Below are positions 23,601 to 36,058 of a stretch of DNA of 64,000 nucleotides, piece by piece. The notes beneath the pieces are model-generated. The model saw only the letters and a program-made list of their open reading frames with translations, had not been told where the DNA came from and did no database searches. Both the position numbers and the translations under genes were made by a program. Origin of the DNA: Wuchereria bancrofti (taxonomy: Eukaryota; Nematoda; Chromadorea; Rhabditida; Onchocercidae). Numbering within the stretch: the first letter of the stretch is position 1; each line of letters opens with the position of its first letter. The stretch lies in the NCBI GenBank assembly GCA_005281725.1, contig SSBO01000008.1, positions 3,139,680 to 3,203,679 on the forward strand. Reading direction: 5' to 3'.

Positions 23601-26600
23601 TTTACCGTATTAATATTTATTCGTTACAATCATACACCTGTCGTCAAGTCAACTACCAGAGAATTATCATATATAATTTTAAGTGGTAAGTATTTAATAA
23701 TTTAAGGTATTATTCCTTTGTTAACTTTTTCTATTTAATTTAATAGCAACGTAAAAATAGCGTAAAAATCTATTTCAGTTAAAAAAAGTAATTTATTTAA
23801 TTTGAATAAAAAAATTTGAAAAGTAATTTATATAATTTCAACAAATATAACCTAACTATACCTTGCTATATCTTTGGCATAACTTCACTCATTATTATTA
23901 GGTTATTTAGACTACTTTTTAAATCCTTTACTGAAATCTTTTTTTTTCTCTTTCAGTTTAATTATCTACTAGTTAATATAAAAGTTAACATAAAAATTAA
24001 TTTCAGTTAATGAATTTATCACTTATAATAAATTAAAATCTTACTTGCTATTTATTTCTTCATATATTTTTGTCATTATTTATTTTTAGGTATTACTATT
24101 TGCTATGCAGTATCATTTGCTGTACTTGCTACGCCATCATTTACAACGTGTTTTATATCACGTACGCTACCTCCTGTTGCTTTTTCAATGATTTATTCAG
24201 CACTTCTCACAAAAACAAATCGTATTGCTCGTATTTTAGCAGGCAGCAAAAAACGAATTTTAACAAAAAAACCACGTTTCCTCAGTACTGCATCACAAGT
24301 AAGCAATTTTTCTTTTTTTTTTTTTTTTTTCAAACTTTAAATATTTAACATTTCAAGATAGAAAATTTAAAAGAAAGGTATAAAAACTAATAATGAAGAT
24401 AAACAAAACAAAAAAAAAAATAATTCCAAAAGTTTTGATTACTGCAAATTATATCAGAATAAGAAATGTAATGAATTAAATTAAATGATATTTTCAATGT
24501 ACTGCTAGATAAAATTACAATTAATGATAAAATTTGATGGGAAACAATTTTACCAGGTGATAATAACATGGATTGTTATTTGTATTGAATGTGTTATTGT
24601 TGCTGCTGGTGTAATGGGAGAAATGCCACAAGCTGGTTTTGATTCATATTATCAACCTCAACGGATGGTACTTGTCTGCTCAACGACAACATTTGCCTTT
24701 TTGACACCATTTTTTTGGAATCTTTTCTTAATAACACTTTGTACATTGTATGCGGTTAAGACGAGAAATTTACCGGAAAATTTTAATGAAGCAAAATTTA
24801 TTGGTTTTACTATGTAAGTTAATTTATAAATTATATTTTGGATTATTAAATGTTACTCATTATTGTTGCCAATTATTAGTGTTTATTTGCTCATTAGATT
24901 ATCGATTTGATTTGATGATCTTGGTTGATTAAAATATAGAATTGTTTGTTTTTGAGAATTAAATCAACGTAATGTTTTTTATAATTTTCATTCTTTCATT
25001 TTTTTTTTTTTTTGTTTGTTTGTTTACATCATAATAAGTTGATAATAACAAACAAAAATACGACAAAATTAATTTTTTTGAGCCTAGTATTAAGCTTATT
25101 TTTAGCATTAAGCTTAGTACATTTGGTCTAGTACTTTCTCATCATTTATAGCAATCTTTTTTATAATTATTTTAGAATAATTTTTTTTTTCTTTTTTCAG
25201 GTATTGTACTTTGGTTGTTTGGTCAGCATTTATCGTTCTTCATTTTGGTACAACAAATAAAGCACTTACTATGAGTTTTTCATTTAGTCTCTCAGCCAGT
25301 ATAGCCTTAGTATTATTATTTTTTCCGAAACTTTATATTATCTTATTACATCCGGAAAAAAATGTTCGAGCAAGTTATACAACTACCAAATTGATACGTT
25401 GCCATTTTGGTAATTCACAAACAACGGAAAGAACTAGCAAAGAAAATTGGAAATCTTGTTCCAGTCAGCATTCTCTTTCAAGGTAAATATTATTTTCAAT
25501 TTGTTTCTATAAAATTAATCCTATAGTATTGCTGATAATTTACAAGAATTTATCAAATATTTATTGATAGATTTGATAAAAAAAAAGGATAGTTTTAGGA
25601 GTGAAGCTGGATCACAGATAAGGAATAGTTGTCGAAAACGGAGGCTATCAGCTTATATTAGCCAAAGTTCATCACAAGATGCATCAACACAAACTGAATC
25701 CAACAAAATAACATCAAAATTTGCTCGAACATTTTCCATTATTAGTGGCGGTCTTGGAACTTCATGTAGTACTCAACATGAAGTTAAACAATTAGAGGTA
25801 AATGATGAAGTGCAAGAATTAATTGATTGCTGTCGACGATATCAGGTAAAGAATAATTATTCTTTTGACAATACTTTTTCATGAAATCTTATCACAAATA
25901 TCTCTATTGGTTATATAGAAATATAAAAAACAGATCAGGTCAGATCAGATCAGATCAAATAAATGTAAATGTAATAATTGCTCTAAATATGTGCTAAATT
26001 TTGTAAGCATTTTTTTTTTTAGAAAAAACTAAACACTTAATTTTAATTTTTAGTTTTAAAATTGAAAAGAAAAGAAAGATTTTAGTAATATTTTGAGTTT
26101 ATTTAAATTTTCGCAAGTTTTTGCTAATTTTTTACTAAAAATTTTATCACCTTTTTTTTTTTGTAGATTTCACAAAGTAAACGATTGCATGGCTCCGTAA
26201 AAAATTTATTATTGGTTGAAAAGGAAGAACAAAATGAAAATATTGGTTGCCTAATTGCCGATTCAATGCAAACCGTTCTCAATACAGTTTCAAAGCAAGT
26301 ATTACCCGTGGGTTCATCACTAACACATACTCAAATATCCAATGAAGATAGTAAATTTGAGCAGGTTTGTTACAATTTTAATCTATTTATACATTATTAA
26401 GCTAAAATAACTTGCCCGGAACTAAAGGAATAGTCTGTGCTGCTGTTTATTTTTGATAATTAATTAAAATTCATAACTTAATTACAATAATCAATACAAC
26501 AGATAACTTTTTGTCCAGAATTATACAATAATTGAAGTGAAGAAAAATGAGAAAATGTAATAAAACCAAAAGGAATGATAGTCAAAACAATAGAAGGCGA

Positions 26601-26905
26601 TAATAAATATGAATGGTAATAATTTTTATAGCTAATTTTGAAGAAGAGCAAAGATCATATTAATCATAAAATATGAATGAGAACTGGAAAAAAAAAACAT
26701 AATTGACTTGATGGATTTGATTTTTCCACTCTTTTTGATATTGATTTCACATTGATTCGATTATTTCCATTCCGTTCTGTAAAGATTTTCAAAAAAAATA
26801 AAATTCTAAAATTTATTTTTGATGCGCTACATGTAAAGATTATTTCAGCTATTGAAAAGTCGTGGTATGGAACCTTTGCACTTGACAAATGCGACACCAC
26901 TATAA
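15577..26905 (+). CDS. mgl-2: Metabotropic glutamate receptor, group I-like
   Basis: A 17-exon class C GPCR: 15577-15690, 18405-18559, 20476-20675, 20818-20967, 21262-21403, 21525-21725, 21839-22028, 22284-22498, 22769-22946, 23185-23308, 23506-23685, 24090-24298, 24557-24813, 25201-25482, 25599-25845, 26167-26364 and 26849-26905. All phases agree and give about 1032 residues. Residues about 38-500 are the glutamate-binding Venus-flytrap domain (YGIQR, GPAKSSTT, VVPAD, NYGE, CSDGW). About 506-560 is the cysteine-rich domain. About 571-821 holds seven helices, with NRIARILAGSKK and NFNEAKFIGFTM in the loops that contact G proteins. The rest is a Ser-rich tail ending ATPL, a type I PDZ-ligand pattern. 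VVCFCEG is typical of group I (mGluR1/5), which in C. elegans is MGL-2. The position matching the conserved ligand lysine (K409 of human mGluR1) is Phe421. The N-terminus is uncertain: MLYSHVTLLMLRVVDVVA is a poor signal peptide, and an upstream exon may be missing. Confidence 0.93.
16593..16715 (+). CDS. Possible 40-residue small ORF in mGluR intron 1
   Basis: The frame runs ATG 16593 to TGA 16715. About 20 bases upstream is a strong acceptor, tttttttttgttag at about 16572, as expected of a trans-splice site. The peptide begins MLISIILSSFNVGKNKR, then an acidic/Asn-rich part with one Cys, then RRRR and GMNNQ. KR and RRRR are possible prohormone-convertase sites, and the first residues are weakly signal-like. 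It lies inside the first mGluR intron but cannot be an internal exon, because exons 1 and 2 already join in frame at a conserved position. No family is recognised, and it may be chance. Confidence 0.22.
   Translation: MLISIILSSFNVGKNKRYASDDNNCTDNIDSRRRRGMNNQ
17385..17632. repeat. (GTAT/GT)n and (CA/CATA)n tracts facing each other
   Basis: A TATG/TGTG-rich tract at about 17385-17460 is followed about 110 bases later by a CATA/CACA-rich tract at about 17567-17632. The two are roughly reverse complements, so the pre-mRNA of the mGluR intron could fold into a long imperfect stem. Confidence 0.6.
25931..25956. repeat. Short (CAGAT)n repeat in an mGluR intron
   Basis: About five tandem copies of CAGAT with one variant (CAGGT), lying in the intron after exon 15 of the receptor gene. 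Confidence 0.75.
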
Positions 26906-29487
26906 TCAGTCATTCGATTTCTCATTCTTCCATTCATGTATATTTATTGCAATTCTGTTTTTTTTTTTCTTGAAATCTTCAAATCTTTCTACACATATTC
27001 TCTATCTCAGAAAATTTAATCAGTTGAAAAAAATTGATTTGAATTGTAAGACGTTTAATTTTTAAAGTTAAATAGAAATAAAAAGAATTAAATTTCAATG
27101 TCACAGGACCAATCTAATTAATCATACTTCTTATCAAATGATGTTCTAAATGTTTAAAAAAAAATTTGACAAATATTTTCTTAATATAGTTAATTAAATT
27201 AAATGGTCAAAATGAAGTGAAATTTTTTTTATTTTTGAAAACCATTCCATAAATAATATTTACTTGTTCCATTTGACTCAATAATACTGATCTCATTTCT
27301 TATCACCATATGAGATTTGTATATGATACGTGTTTTCGAAAGGGTTATCTTATTGATATCATTTCATTAAGATTTTTTTTTTATTCTTTTTTATGTTTGT
27401 TTACATACAATGGATGATATTGAATTGAATTGAACTAAATCAATTTCTAAATCTGATTCTAGTATGTTATATCAAACTATATGAAAAATCGAACTGAAAT
27501 GATTTTGATCAAATTGGACTGAAGAATTTGAATGTAAGCAATTATAAACTAAAAATTAAATCTTCTTGAAATTCAAATATTTTCTGTTAATTTTTAAACG
27601 CTATTACAAAATGTTTTGTTAATTATAAAAGTGTAAAATTTACAAAATAACTTGATTAATTTCATTGCCATTTGTTTAATTTATTATTTGATATATTTGT
27701 GGTTTATATGTAGCGTAGAAGAAGTTTGCTATAAAAATTTCAAAATTTTCTTCATAATTCATAACAATAACCTAAATTTTGTTCAGTAACGAATTCAAAG
27801 AAGTTAAGATCAAGAAAATCCGGAAAAAATAAGATCATAAATAATTCTCGAAGAGTACTATCAAAAAGAGCAATAAGTTGATTTCTGAGCTTAAAGAAAA
27901 TAAAGCTGAAATATTTTTAAAGGTTACCTGGAGAAATGTTTTTTTCCGGAACATTTCGGGAAAGCATGTCATGAACAGTCCAGACTTCTGGAAACATTTC
28001 TTCTGTTGAAACTGGATGACTCAATAACGGATGAAACGTTTATAAGAGAAAAATGACAAGGGAGAGAGAAAAAATCGAGAAAAATTGATGAATGTAAAGA
28101 AGAAATTAGGTCAAAAAAAATAACCAGTAGCAATGGCAGATACCTTGATGCTTCCGGAATATTTTCCGGAATATTTCGGTCTCACTTGTATTCTAGGATA
28201 AAGTAAGTTGCTGAAATTAGCAATAGAAAGTCCTTTTAACAGGTCGATCGACTTATGATCTGTTTTGATCAATTTCGATTAATTATTAGCAAATAACCTT
28301 TACTTTACTCTTTGAATTTTCTTATCTTTTTTTTTCTTTTTTTTTTTCATGCACTAATAAAATGTCGCTGCACTGGCAAATGTGCACATTTTCATTGAAG
28401 TATGCACTGCAATTTCTTTCTGGATTACTGAATTTGTTACCGGATTCTTTCTAATTTTCAATTTTTATGAATAATTTAAATATTTTGCTCATTTATTACC
28501 TATTACTTTTTTTAGAGGTGAAATTGGGCTTTTTTTGCGTTACGGAGAAATGAAGTGTTTTGATGAATTTAAAGATATTTGATGATGATAGCTTAGGTGA
28601 TTACTAGGAAATGAAATGATGTATTGCATGAAAAAGGAGGAAAGGTCAATGAAGGTTACTTGTCAGGTTGTTTACCTGTGTATGAGATAATTTATGATAA
28701 TTAAGCTTAACAGATTACACAATATATTGTTGTTAAAGTTTTTGGCGGTTTTGTCTCATATACCTGATATAGGCTAATTTGTTAAGCGACACTTGAGTTA
28801 GCTGCATTGAATTCTGTCACATTTAGAGCGGCATTGTACCTAGTTGCTATGTTAACGATAATATTCAGAAAGTATCTGAAAGTCAAGAAAATTTACAATT
28901 TAACTATTCAAATTGAAATTTCAACATTGAATTATTTGATTTCTGTATGAAAAACATTGTTGGATAAAGTTAATTAAAATCCATCATTTTTGATTTATTT
29001 CAAAATAAGTAGCGAATTATAAGTAATTATACTTAAGACATGATTACCAGTCAAAATCCCTTAATTAATTAATTTTATTTCCAAAAAAACAAACATTATT
29101 TCCTTGTTTGAGAGATTGCTTCTGAAGAAATTTCATAGTAATTTAAAAAACAGATTATGCTTATTAAAGTTAGAAATTGGGGGCAAAACTTCTAGACGAT
29201 ATGAAAAATCGTTGTGGTTTAAAGTTAGAGTAAATATTTTTAAAATAATAATAATAGTAATAATTAATAGCAATAATTACTGTCAATTACAGTATTAATT
29301 ACAACTAATGATCATAATTATAGTTATAATTACAGTGGTAATAACGATAAATAACAATTATTACTATAATTATGATTATAATTGAAATTATTAAATTGCA
29401 ACAATAATAATTGTTATTATTGGTATTGCTAATTATGATAATAACTATATATAGTTGTAGTTATTATATAGTCGGTTTACCTTTTGA

Positions 29488-29658
29488 ATATGGAATTATA
29501 AAAATGCGGTAGTTCGTTTAGCAAAAGTGATCTTTCATTTGAAATCCTTATCTGCTGAAAATATTAATCTAACATTGATTAGTCTTAATTTTAGTCCTGA
29601 TAATTTGTTGGCTGTAATACGATTGGATGCGCTATCAATTGCCATTTTACTTTTTTAA
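29488..29658 (+). pseudogene. Coding-like open frame, possible relic
   Basis: An open stretch of 56 codons ends at TAA 29656-29658, with no ATG near its beginning. It contains LTLISLNFSPDNLLAVIRLD, which has protein-like composition and a loose WD40-like look (FSPDNLLAV). No flanking exon continues it. It could be a decayed gene fragment or chance in a locally less AT-rich patch. Confidence 0.15.
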
Positions 29659-30439
29659 TGATTATCAGTTTAATATTTTATCAAATACAATGAGATAGAC
29701 GTTTCATTCTTGAAAAATTTTAACAAATAATAAATATAAGTGCTTTCGTCTTACCAAATGCCTAAATAACCCATTGCTATCAAAGGCCTAAACTTAAAAA
29801 CTAACACTCATTTTAAGATGAGCCTTAAGTCCTAGACTTTATCATTTCATGATGCTAGCCAATGTGTCGTTGATGGTTGTTGATAACGAATCTGATTTGA
29901 AAAATGAAAAAATCTCTTTGCACAGCTCTTCTAATGTTGTCTTTTCTCATTGAAACTAATTTTACAGGCCTCAAACATGGCAATGGCATTTTAGATGATA
30001 TGCTCTGATAAAAGGCCACACAACACTATTGATAATATTCCATATCTAAGACAGAGAGATTATTTCAGGGTGCCCATGTAATAAATTCTTTGAAGCATAA
30101 AGTGTTGGAATAATTTCAAGTAAAGATCAAAGTACAATGTCGAGTGAAAGGTCATATCAGCAAAACAATGATCACAAAAAGCTAATGCGGGAAATGCAAA
30201 AAGATTGGAGCAGAACATAGTGAGTGAGGTCAGTTCATTAGATAAATTCCATTCAGTGACAATTTGGTGAATTGTTAGTGTCCTTTTATTGTATTTTCAT
30301 TTTCTTCTTATCATTGTAAAAATGTGATATCATATAAAACTGATAAAGTTATTTTATCAACGCTATGAAATTATTATCAATGTTTTACTATTAGAATTAT
30401 TGAAGTTACATTAGAAATTATTATCTGGTTGTTAGGGTT

Positions 30440-30660
30440 GTGCGACAATTTTGTTTTACATTATTTATTATCGAGAAGGACTTAGTGAATAAATTATCGT
30501 TCTTTCACCGCATTTGTCCCCATGCAAGTGATCATTTTCAGAATTCTCTTCTTGGGCAACAGTTCCCGAATCTGTGGGTTGTTTTAATCAAACCAATTCT
30601 TGGATTTCCTTGAGAATACCTTGGACATTCTACAGAAAGATACTATTTATGTTGTGCAGG
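30440..30660 (-). pseudogene. Possible degraded gene fragment
   Basis: The reverse strand reads NVQGILKEIQELV, a stop, then LKQPTDSGTVAQEENSENDH and further polar residues in the same frame. The balanced composition differs from the Ile/Phe/Lys-rich translations of ordinary noncoding DNA here. With the stop and no splice structure it is at best a pseudogene fragment; the family is not recognised. Confidence 0.15.
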
Positions 30661-32503
30661 AGAGAAATCCAAGAGGTAATCTGCAAGTTTGGTTTATCAA
30701 ATAAGGAAAACGAATAATTACTTGACGACAGCGAGAAAACAATAAGTGATAAAGTAATCATAAGAATTTATAATAGATGAAAATTTTCATTTCACAAATT
30801 CGTGGAATTATTCATCCGCATGACACCAATTTCATTTCTTTCCTACAGTGATCATAACAAAAGATTGAAATACTAATTAAAAAATGAGCAGAAAACAAAT
30901 GTCATCGTAGTGTCTGAAAAAAAAAAAACTAATTTGAATTTTTTATGGTTCTTTTTTTATGTAATTAAAATAAAAACTAGCAGTCAAAAAACAATGTAGT
31001 TACGTATATTATTTTTGGCTGTTGGTTTTTTTTAAAACTTGTTAACTATACTCGTTAAGTATATTACTTTGACATTCAACTCGTATGAATTTCTAAATTG
31101 TCAGCTTGAATTGAACTAAGTTAACATTTCTTCACACTTTCAAAAAAAAGGGGATGCATCCTTGGTCATAAAAATTATTCATTTTGTGGTACTAAATTTC
31201 ACTTATAAAATTTTTGTTAACAAAATTTTTAGTTCATTTTATCCACTTAATAAACGATAATGGTAACAGCACGAGTAAATAAGGTTTTATTTCAGGAGCA
31301 ATTATGGTTAACTATATAATTAAGGATGTCACCTTATGTGACACTTTATATGTCACCTTATATGACAAATTTCATCCATTCAATTATACAGGATATTATC
31401 ACTAATACCTTTTTTCGACTTTTTTTTGTTTATCATTTGTAGAAATTATTTAAATGATGTTATATGAATTTTTTAAATTTTATTGAAATTATGAATTACC
31501 ATTTCTCCTATTTTATGAAAATTTCAATTTAACGATAAGAAATGATAAAAGCTATGTCATGTTTTTTGAACAGAAAAAAAAGTAGATGAATTTGCACAGA
31601 AATTTGTGAAATCCTAAACAATAAACGCAAACATACGGTCATTTACTCATTCCTTCAAGAATGAATTTGTTCTAAAAAAAAAGAAAAATACCAGGGCAAT
31701 AAATTGTTTGAATTTCAAATTGATTAATGGAATTTCATCGGACATAAGTTTCGAAAACACAGACAAAAATATGTTGAATTGGATTACTTGCCCTTTATCG
31801 CTCTATTTGTTTCACTTCGAATTCAACAAATCATTTTTATCAATTCGTTATCAAAATTTATTGAATTGACTAATTTTTTTCGATCATTTTCTTGAAAAAG
31901 ATTATTATCAAAAAGGAAATTTTCATTTTACAGACATAAAAACAGATCCTTACATGTTTGTATGGTTAATATTTCATGCTCCAATAATTAAATCTTAAAT
32001 AATTACTTACTTGATCTCAAATACTTACTTCTTTGAGATTAACAAAGAATCTCGATGATGCTCATAAGTAAGTCATTTAGCATGTTTATTCCTACTTTAC
32101 ATTATACGATCCTAATCCCACACATTTAGTTTTTTAACATTTAATTTTAAGGAATTCTGAAATTCAAACTTAATAAAAATCAACAAAAATTTAAATCATT
32201 GCTTTTTAACTGCTCTCTTATCTAAAACTCAACGAGTAACTATTGTAAAATTAGCCAATTTCTGATACATTTATTCAATTTTTTTCTTTTAAATCAGTCC
32301 ATAAGCTACTGATTAATACAAATATTATGAACTATGATAGAGTCGCAGAAGGCTTTGATAACGATAATTTGTGCTCCGATATTTTTAAAATTTATTAAGT
32401 TTACCAATATTTGTTCATGCAGTATGGCATTAAACAAAATTTGCACATTTTTTGGCAGTACATTGGAATATTTTTAAGAAAATGATCAAAGAATATAAAA
32501 CAA

Positions 32504-33152
32504 TTAACCGCGATAATAATAGTAGTAAGGATAGTAATTATATGGCGATCTGTAGTTAGTTCTTCTGTAGCTACCGTAGTAAGGATAGTAATCATATGGC
32601 GATCTGTAGTTAGTTCTTCTGTAGCCACCGTAGTAAGGATAATAATTGTATGAATAGTAAGGATAATAACCGTATAAGGGTGATGAAGATGAACTTCTAT
32701 CAAAAAAGCTAAGGAAACCTAAACCAGCACCAAGCGCTGAATGCCACGGGCCAAACATATTCTGTAGATTTTGATTTTCCGGAATATGTCTATCAACAGC
32801 ACCTCCAAATGCTGCGTTACCATTATTGTTCAACGACTGAAATTTAAAATAAACTTTTGCTGAAAATTTTAACTCTTAAATGAGCACTAATATTTATGGT
32901 TTAATATAAAATGTGAAATGTACATTGTTGCCTGCTCTGTTATTATTGAACGATAACACATTTAAATTGAGTAGCGCATCCGTTTTAGCCATTAGTAAAA
33001 TTGTGCTGAAAGAGAAGAAATATATTAGTAAAAGGTATTTAAATTGAATGAATCATATGATAATAATACATACTTTAACTTATATTATCAAATATAATAA
33101 CTTACAGTACTGTTAAAGCAATTAAATGTTTAGTGATAAGAAATGACAGCAT
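32504..33152 (-). CDS. Secreted Tyr-tail protein 1 (array gene A)
   Basis: Exons 33152-33106, 33005-32924 and 32836-32504 give 153 residues, the longest of the seven paralogues. Exon 1 and the start of exon 2 form a signal peptide (MLSFLITKHLIALTVL...), with cleavage likely near MAKTDA. The exon 2 end (SFNNNRAGNN) and exon 3 start (SLNNNGNAA) resemble each other. The hydrophobic core is FGPWHSALGAGLGFL; it loses the second half of the glycine zipper and goes straight into a Ser run. The tail is an 18-residue Tyr/Arg unit repeated twice (RRTNYRSPY...), then YYPYYYYYRG and stop. The exon 2 donor is GTACAT, weaker than the GTAAGT, GTATGT and GTGAGT of the other members. A TTTGCAG acceptor at about 33177 precedes the ATG by 25 bases, as in all paralogues. 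No known family is recognised. Confidence 0.85.
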
Positions 33153-33178
33153 AATAAGCAGTCCAGTTCAAAATTCCT

Positions 33179-35436
33179 GCAAATATGATTGGTAGTGTAC
33201 AATTGATGCTATTAAAATAAGACTTAATTTTTTTTAAATTTAATTCCTATTGATGGAACTTATTCAGTTCAGTAAGAACTAGCAATAATTCAAGCCAGAA
33301 AGTTGGCCTCTTTATATTATAGATGACATTTCGGTATTTTTAGAAAGTGACATTTTCACGTATGCATACAAGTAATTATTTTAATCAATAAAGATCAAAT
33401 TCCTTACTACTGAAAATGAATGATCATTGAAACAATTTTATTTGATCACTTTTTTACCATTAGATAAATACAAAGTGTTGCGCAGAAAAAGTCAAACAAT
33501 TACGTAATGCGCAAGGCACTACATTTCATTGACTTTTACAAAAAAAAAAAAAAAAAGAAAGAAAAAACTGGTCTTAAAGAAAGAAAATTAATTTTGTTCC
33601 TACAACTGTTATCATCTAAAGTATGACGAAAACGAAATACGGAACAATTTCATTCTTTTCATCAAAAGTGTATGGTATGAAAAGTAATTATGTGACATTT
33701 TTTATACAAATTTTTTATACAAAGAAATTAGTCACATTTTGATGACACAAACTACTCAACGATATAAATACAATTAAAGTAAACTTGAGCAAAGAAAACA
33801 AAAGTATATCAGTTAAGGGAGACAAATATTTCACTGTTAATTAATGAGACAGTAAAGATGACAAGTTTATCAGTATAGCAATTAAATTAGTTGACTGTAA
33901 TATTCTCCTGCTACCGTATATATACTTTTAATAACGTATATATGTCACAATCGTAACCAATCCAATAATTATATTTCTCTCTCATTTAATTTTCATAGTT
34001 AAAGAAAGTATTTTTCTCACTCTTCTTGTATAATTATATTTTTACACTTTTTTTCAGAATTCGAGTTAGCAGATGATATGTGATAATCGGAACAAATAAA
34101 AATTGGTTGGGTTCAGCAGGATTATTCCATTTCAGTAATTTCAGAAATCGGACAATTTGGTAGATTTGTAAACAAAAAAAAGAGAAAAAATCTCATAATA
34201 GCTTATAATCACAAAATAAAGCACTTCAAGCGAATTTAATGAAAAATTATTCAAAAAGTTACTGTTTCGGTTCTCGAACAAACGTAATCCGTTTACTGTA
34301 AATTGAAAAAATTCTTAAAATTTTAAAATTAAGTTTTTACTTTCCGGAAAGAGAGATATTAAGAAACATATATTTTTCAAATAATATTTGGATAAAGCGT
34401 GTATTGCAAGGGAAAATATTTTAACTGTTCAGAGTATTTTACGGCGTACGTTTAATGAGAAAGAAAAAATAAAGAGATAGAAGAAAACCGTTCGTTAAAA
34501 AATGATTTCTTTCGAAAAAAAAAATTGAACTTGTTTTGTCCTGTTCGCTTCATTTGTACTTCATTTTTTAATTATGACTTTTGATGGTGACAAGAATTTT
34601 GAAATAGCAAGGCATCATTGGTCAAAGATCTGAGCGTGAAATTTTGATGGCTAGCAAAATTGCTTATTGATTTCGACTTGATTATGGAACCAAAAAATCA
34701 GTGGTACTTAGTATGACATCCCAGTGTTTAAAGATTAAAGTTTAGGAAATTGTTGGAGAGGTTGGCTCTGTGTTATTCCTTTTTAAGTATTCAATCGCTC
34801 TGAAATGATTGTCTCCTTTGACGTCTTTACAACAAATTGCGTCCTTCTAAATTCCTTCTTTCTCTCCCTCTCTCTCTCTCTTTCGATAACCTATCTGTTA
34901 CCTATTGATTTGAATTACTAAGATAGCTTTAATTAGAAAGAATTATATTTAAAGATGATAAACAGCGACAAATCATACCAATCAGTGATAGCATTTGGAT
35001 GTATAAAATAAGCAAGAATAATCGTTTATAATACCAAACGTAATTGGCACATAATTTTAAAGTTTTTTGCTTGTAAAAATGCGCTGTCCTACACATTTAG
35101 CTTTTTTGATATCAAATGTTAATGAATTCCAAAAATACAAATTAAGAGATATTATTACTTTTCAATTACTCAATCATTCAAAATCAATGAGTTATTGACA
35201 ACAAATTATTTAGTCAATAATATATTCATTTATTTTAGGCACTTCTTTCCAATTCATAAGTTATTAATCAGTACAAATACAACAACTATAAAAAAGTTAT
35301 GGAAAGCTTTAATGACAAAAGCTTTAATAACACAGAGTATTTAATAGCTTATCTATACAGTACAACATCATACAAAATCTTTCATAATTTTTAGAAATTT
35401 AAAATTCGAACAATGATTTTAGAGGAAATAAAACAG
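33179..35436. other. Spacer between array genes A and B
   Basis: Contains the upstream region of gene A. At about 34530-34640 lies the array's shared block (CTTGTT.. then TTATGACTTTTGATGG.. and GGTCAAAGATC). A (CT)n run is at about 34860-34882. No extra gene copy is visible. Confidence 0.55.
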
Positions 35437-36037
35437 TTAACCATAATAATAGTAGTAATAAGGATAACGACGGTAGTAATACGGATAATAATAATAATAA
35501 CCACCGTAGTATGGGTAACCACCGTAGACATATGAAGGTTGTGATGGTATGCTACTACCAAATAAACTTCCCGCAAGGAAACCTTGTACACCAGCACCAA
35601 TTGCAGACAACCACGGATTCTGTTGAACTTGATTTTGTTGAGCTACATTAGCTTGACGTCCAGGAAGAGCTCCTCCGTTAGCATTATTGTTCAACGACTA
35701 AAATGTAAAATAATTTTTTATTGAAAAAGTTAATGCTGAAATGAGCACTAAATGCTTAGTGTATCACATACTGTAGTTGTTCTACAATATATGATACATT
35801 AATTATTACCTAAAAATAAGTATAAAACATACGCTGGGGCCTCCAATATTATTACTAAACGATCGAAAGATAAGTTGCGCATTCGTCTCATCAATTAATA
35901 ACATTATGCTGAAAGATAAGGAATATAACATTAACAGATATTAAAAGATATCAAATAAATCATATGATGACAGTAAATACTTTAACTTACAATGTTGTTA
36001 AAGCAATCAGATATTTAGTAATAACGAGTAGCAACAT
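35437..36037 (-). CDS. Secreted Tyr-tail protein 2 (array gene B)
   Basis: Exons 36037-35991, 35908-35833 and 35697-35437 (47, 76 and 261 nt) give 127 residues. The signal peptide MLLLVITKYLIALT... likely ends near DETNA, before QLIFRSFSNN. The mature part has an Asn/Gln-rich segment (NVAQQNQVQQNPW), the core LSAIGAGVQGFLAGSLFG with Gly spacing typical of glycine zippers, and a Tyr/Gly/Pro tail (GGYPYYGGYYYYYPYYY...) ending YYG and stop. The exon 1 donor is GTAAG and the exon 2 donor GTATGT. It is the most divergent member in the core, with no close duplicate in the window. The array homology is clear from intron positions and the SLNNNAN start of exon 3. Function unknown. Confidence 0.86.
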
Positions 36038-36058
36038 AATAAATAATCCAAAATTCCT

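Larger units (their letters stand above)
26906..32503. other. Long intergenic region with faint coding-like relics
   Basis: Mostly AT-rich with no supported gene. The part at about 29245-29460 is mixed AAT/TAATTA microsatellite. Between about 29470 and 30700 the base composition is visibly less AT-rich, and short open frames without splice structure appear (listed separately). Two TTCCGGAA-type words near 27940 and 28150 form short palindromes. It separates the + strand receptor gene from the - strand array. Confidence 0.5.

Noticed and set aside
25571..25598. Earlier acceptor (gatag) for mGluR exon 15
   Set aside because: In the required phase it runs into a stop within seven codons. The acceptor at 25598 (gttttag) restores the frame and continues the receptor tail.
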